64,000 nt of DNA from Trachythela sp. YZ-2020 (taxonomy: Eukaryota > Cnidaria > Anthozoa > Malacalcyonacea > Clavulariidae): the NCBI GenBank assembly GCA_016169945.1, contig JADLSH010000034.1, positions 372,001-436,000 on the forward strand. Reading direction: 5' to 3'. Made by a program: the position numbers and the translations under genes. The notes beneath the pieces are model-generated. The model ran no database searches and had not been told where the DNA came from. It saw only the letters and a program-made list of their open reading frames with translations. Shown here piece by piece: positions 63,869 through 64,000 of this stretch (within the stretch, counting starts at the first letter, position 1; each line of letters begins with the position of its first letter).

Positions 63869-63996
63869 TTGAATGGATTCTCAGGTAGCATTTTCTTTGC
63901 TTGCAACACTTTAATTACACTCGTACTGATACCAAACGCAGCCGTCAGTTTCAAGAGCCCTTCCATCGTAGTTGGAATGCTCAACGAATCTTTCAT
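63862..63996 (-). CDS. 44-aa hydrophobic small protein, overlapping the next motif
   Basis: ATG 63,996 to TAA 63,862, encoding a peptide that begins MKDSLSIPTTMEGLLK, has one hydrophobic helix (LKLTAAFGISTSVIKVL) and ends PENPFKE. It ends two bases before the next start codon in the same direction, like a translationally compact pair. It could extend beyond the window if an upstream start is used. No homologue recognised. Confidence 0.5.
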   Translation of the reverse strand: MKDSLSIPTTMEGLLKLTAAFGISTSVIKVLQAKKMLPENPFKE

Positions 63997-64000
63997 TAAT

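Overview
The window looks like a piece of an AT-rich metazoan nuclear genome, most likely a cnidarian such as a sea anemone or coral. Evidence: split genes with GT/AG introns, an apple/PAN + EGF + C-type lectin gene of the kind common in anthozoans, a tRNA-derived SINE, several CR1/L2-like non-LTR retrotransposons, and hAT, Mutator-like and foldback DNA transposons. The species assignment is an inference; no species-diagnostic gene is present.

Layout, left to right. (1) 0.15-7.5 kb is a three-layer nest of DNA transposons, each layer with its own terminal inverted repeat (TIR) and target-site duplication (TSD). The innermost carries remains of an XPG/EXO1-like nuclease gene and a Myb/SANT-like gene. 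(2) 8.7-18.5 kb holds hairpin MITEs, a SINE fragment, CR1/L2 fragments, a decayed hAT transposase and a decayed Mutator-like transposase. (3) 20.4-23.1 kb holds the best host gene, three exons of an apple-EGF-lectin protein. (4) 24-39 kb is almost gene-free and built of TIR elements, including a 5.9-kb unit with roughly 500-bp inverted arms. Two phase-compatible host exons at 31.9 and 46.3 kb may belong to one gene whose intron has filled with transposons. (5) 39.6-53.0 kb is a graveyard of at least five CR1/L2-like retrotransposon copies in both orientations, one inside another, plus a hAT MITE with a perfect 8-bp TSD.

(6) From about 53.1 kb to the right edge lies a different kind of DNA: a compact, intronless block of viral type. 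It contains a Polinton-type DDE integrase, an A32-like packaging ATPase, a PCNA-like sliding clamp, a collagen-like fibre candidate, two BRO-type proteins, a two-finger C2H2 protein, a very cysteine-rich protein, a 547-residue protein with a hydrophobic Gly/Ala tail and several small unknown proteins. An OTU-like fragment lies at its left margin. I read it as the left arm of an endogenous Polinton/adintovirus-like element. DNA polymerase B, major capsid, penton and maturation protease are not seen and would have to lie beyond 64,000. The block appears to have inserted into, or to abut, the reverse-transcriptase ORF of a CR1-like element near 53,020.

Three features of the viral block stand out. 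First, six AT-rich hairpins sit at the 3' ends of transcription units, four sharing the stem TTTGTAACC/GGTTACAAA or a close variant, which suggests a hairpin-directed 3'-end rule. Second, an AATAAA(A)-type motif lies just before the start codon of structural, packaging and integrase genes but not before the clamp, zinc-finger or BRO genes, which suggests temporal promoter classes. Third, GC-rich palindromes and related GC-rich repeats have entered reading frames; they appear to lengthen the clamp and to introduce a stop into one BRO-type gene. The collagen-like protein and the gene before it share an N-terminal motif, which may be a common docking peptide.
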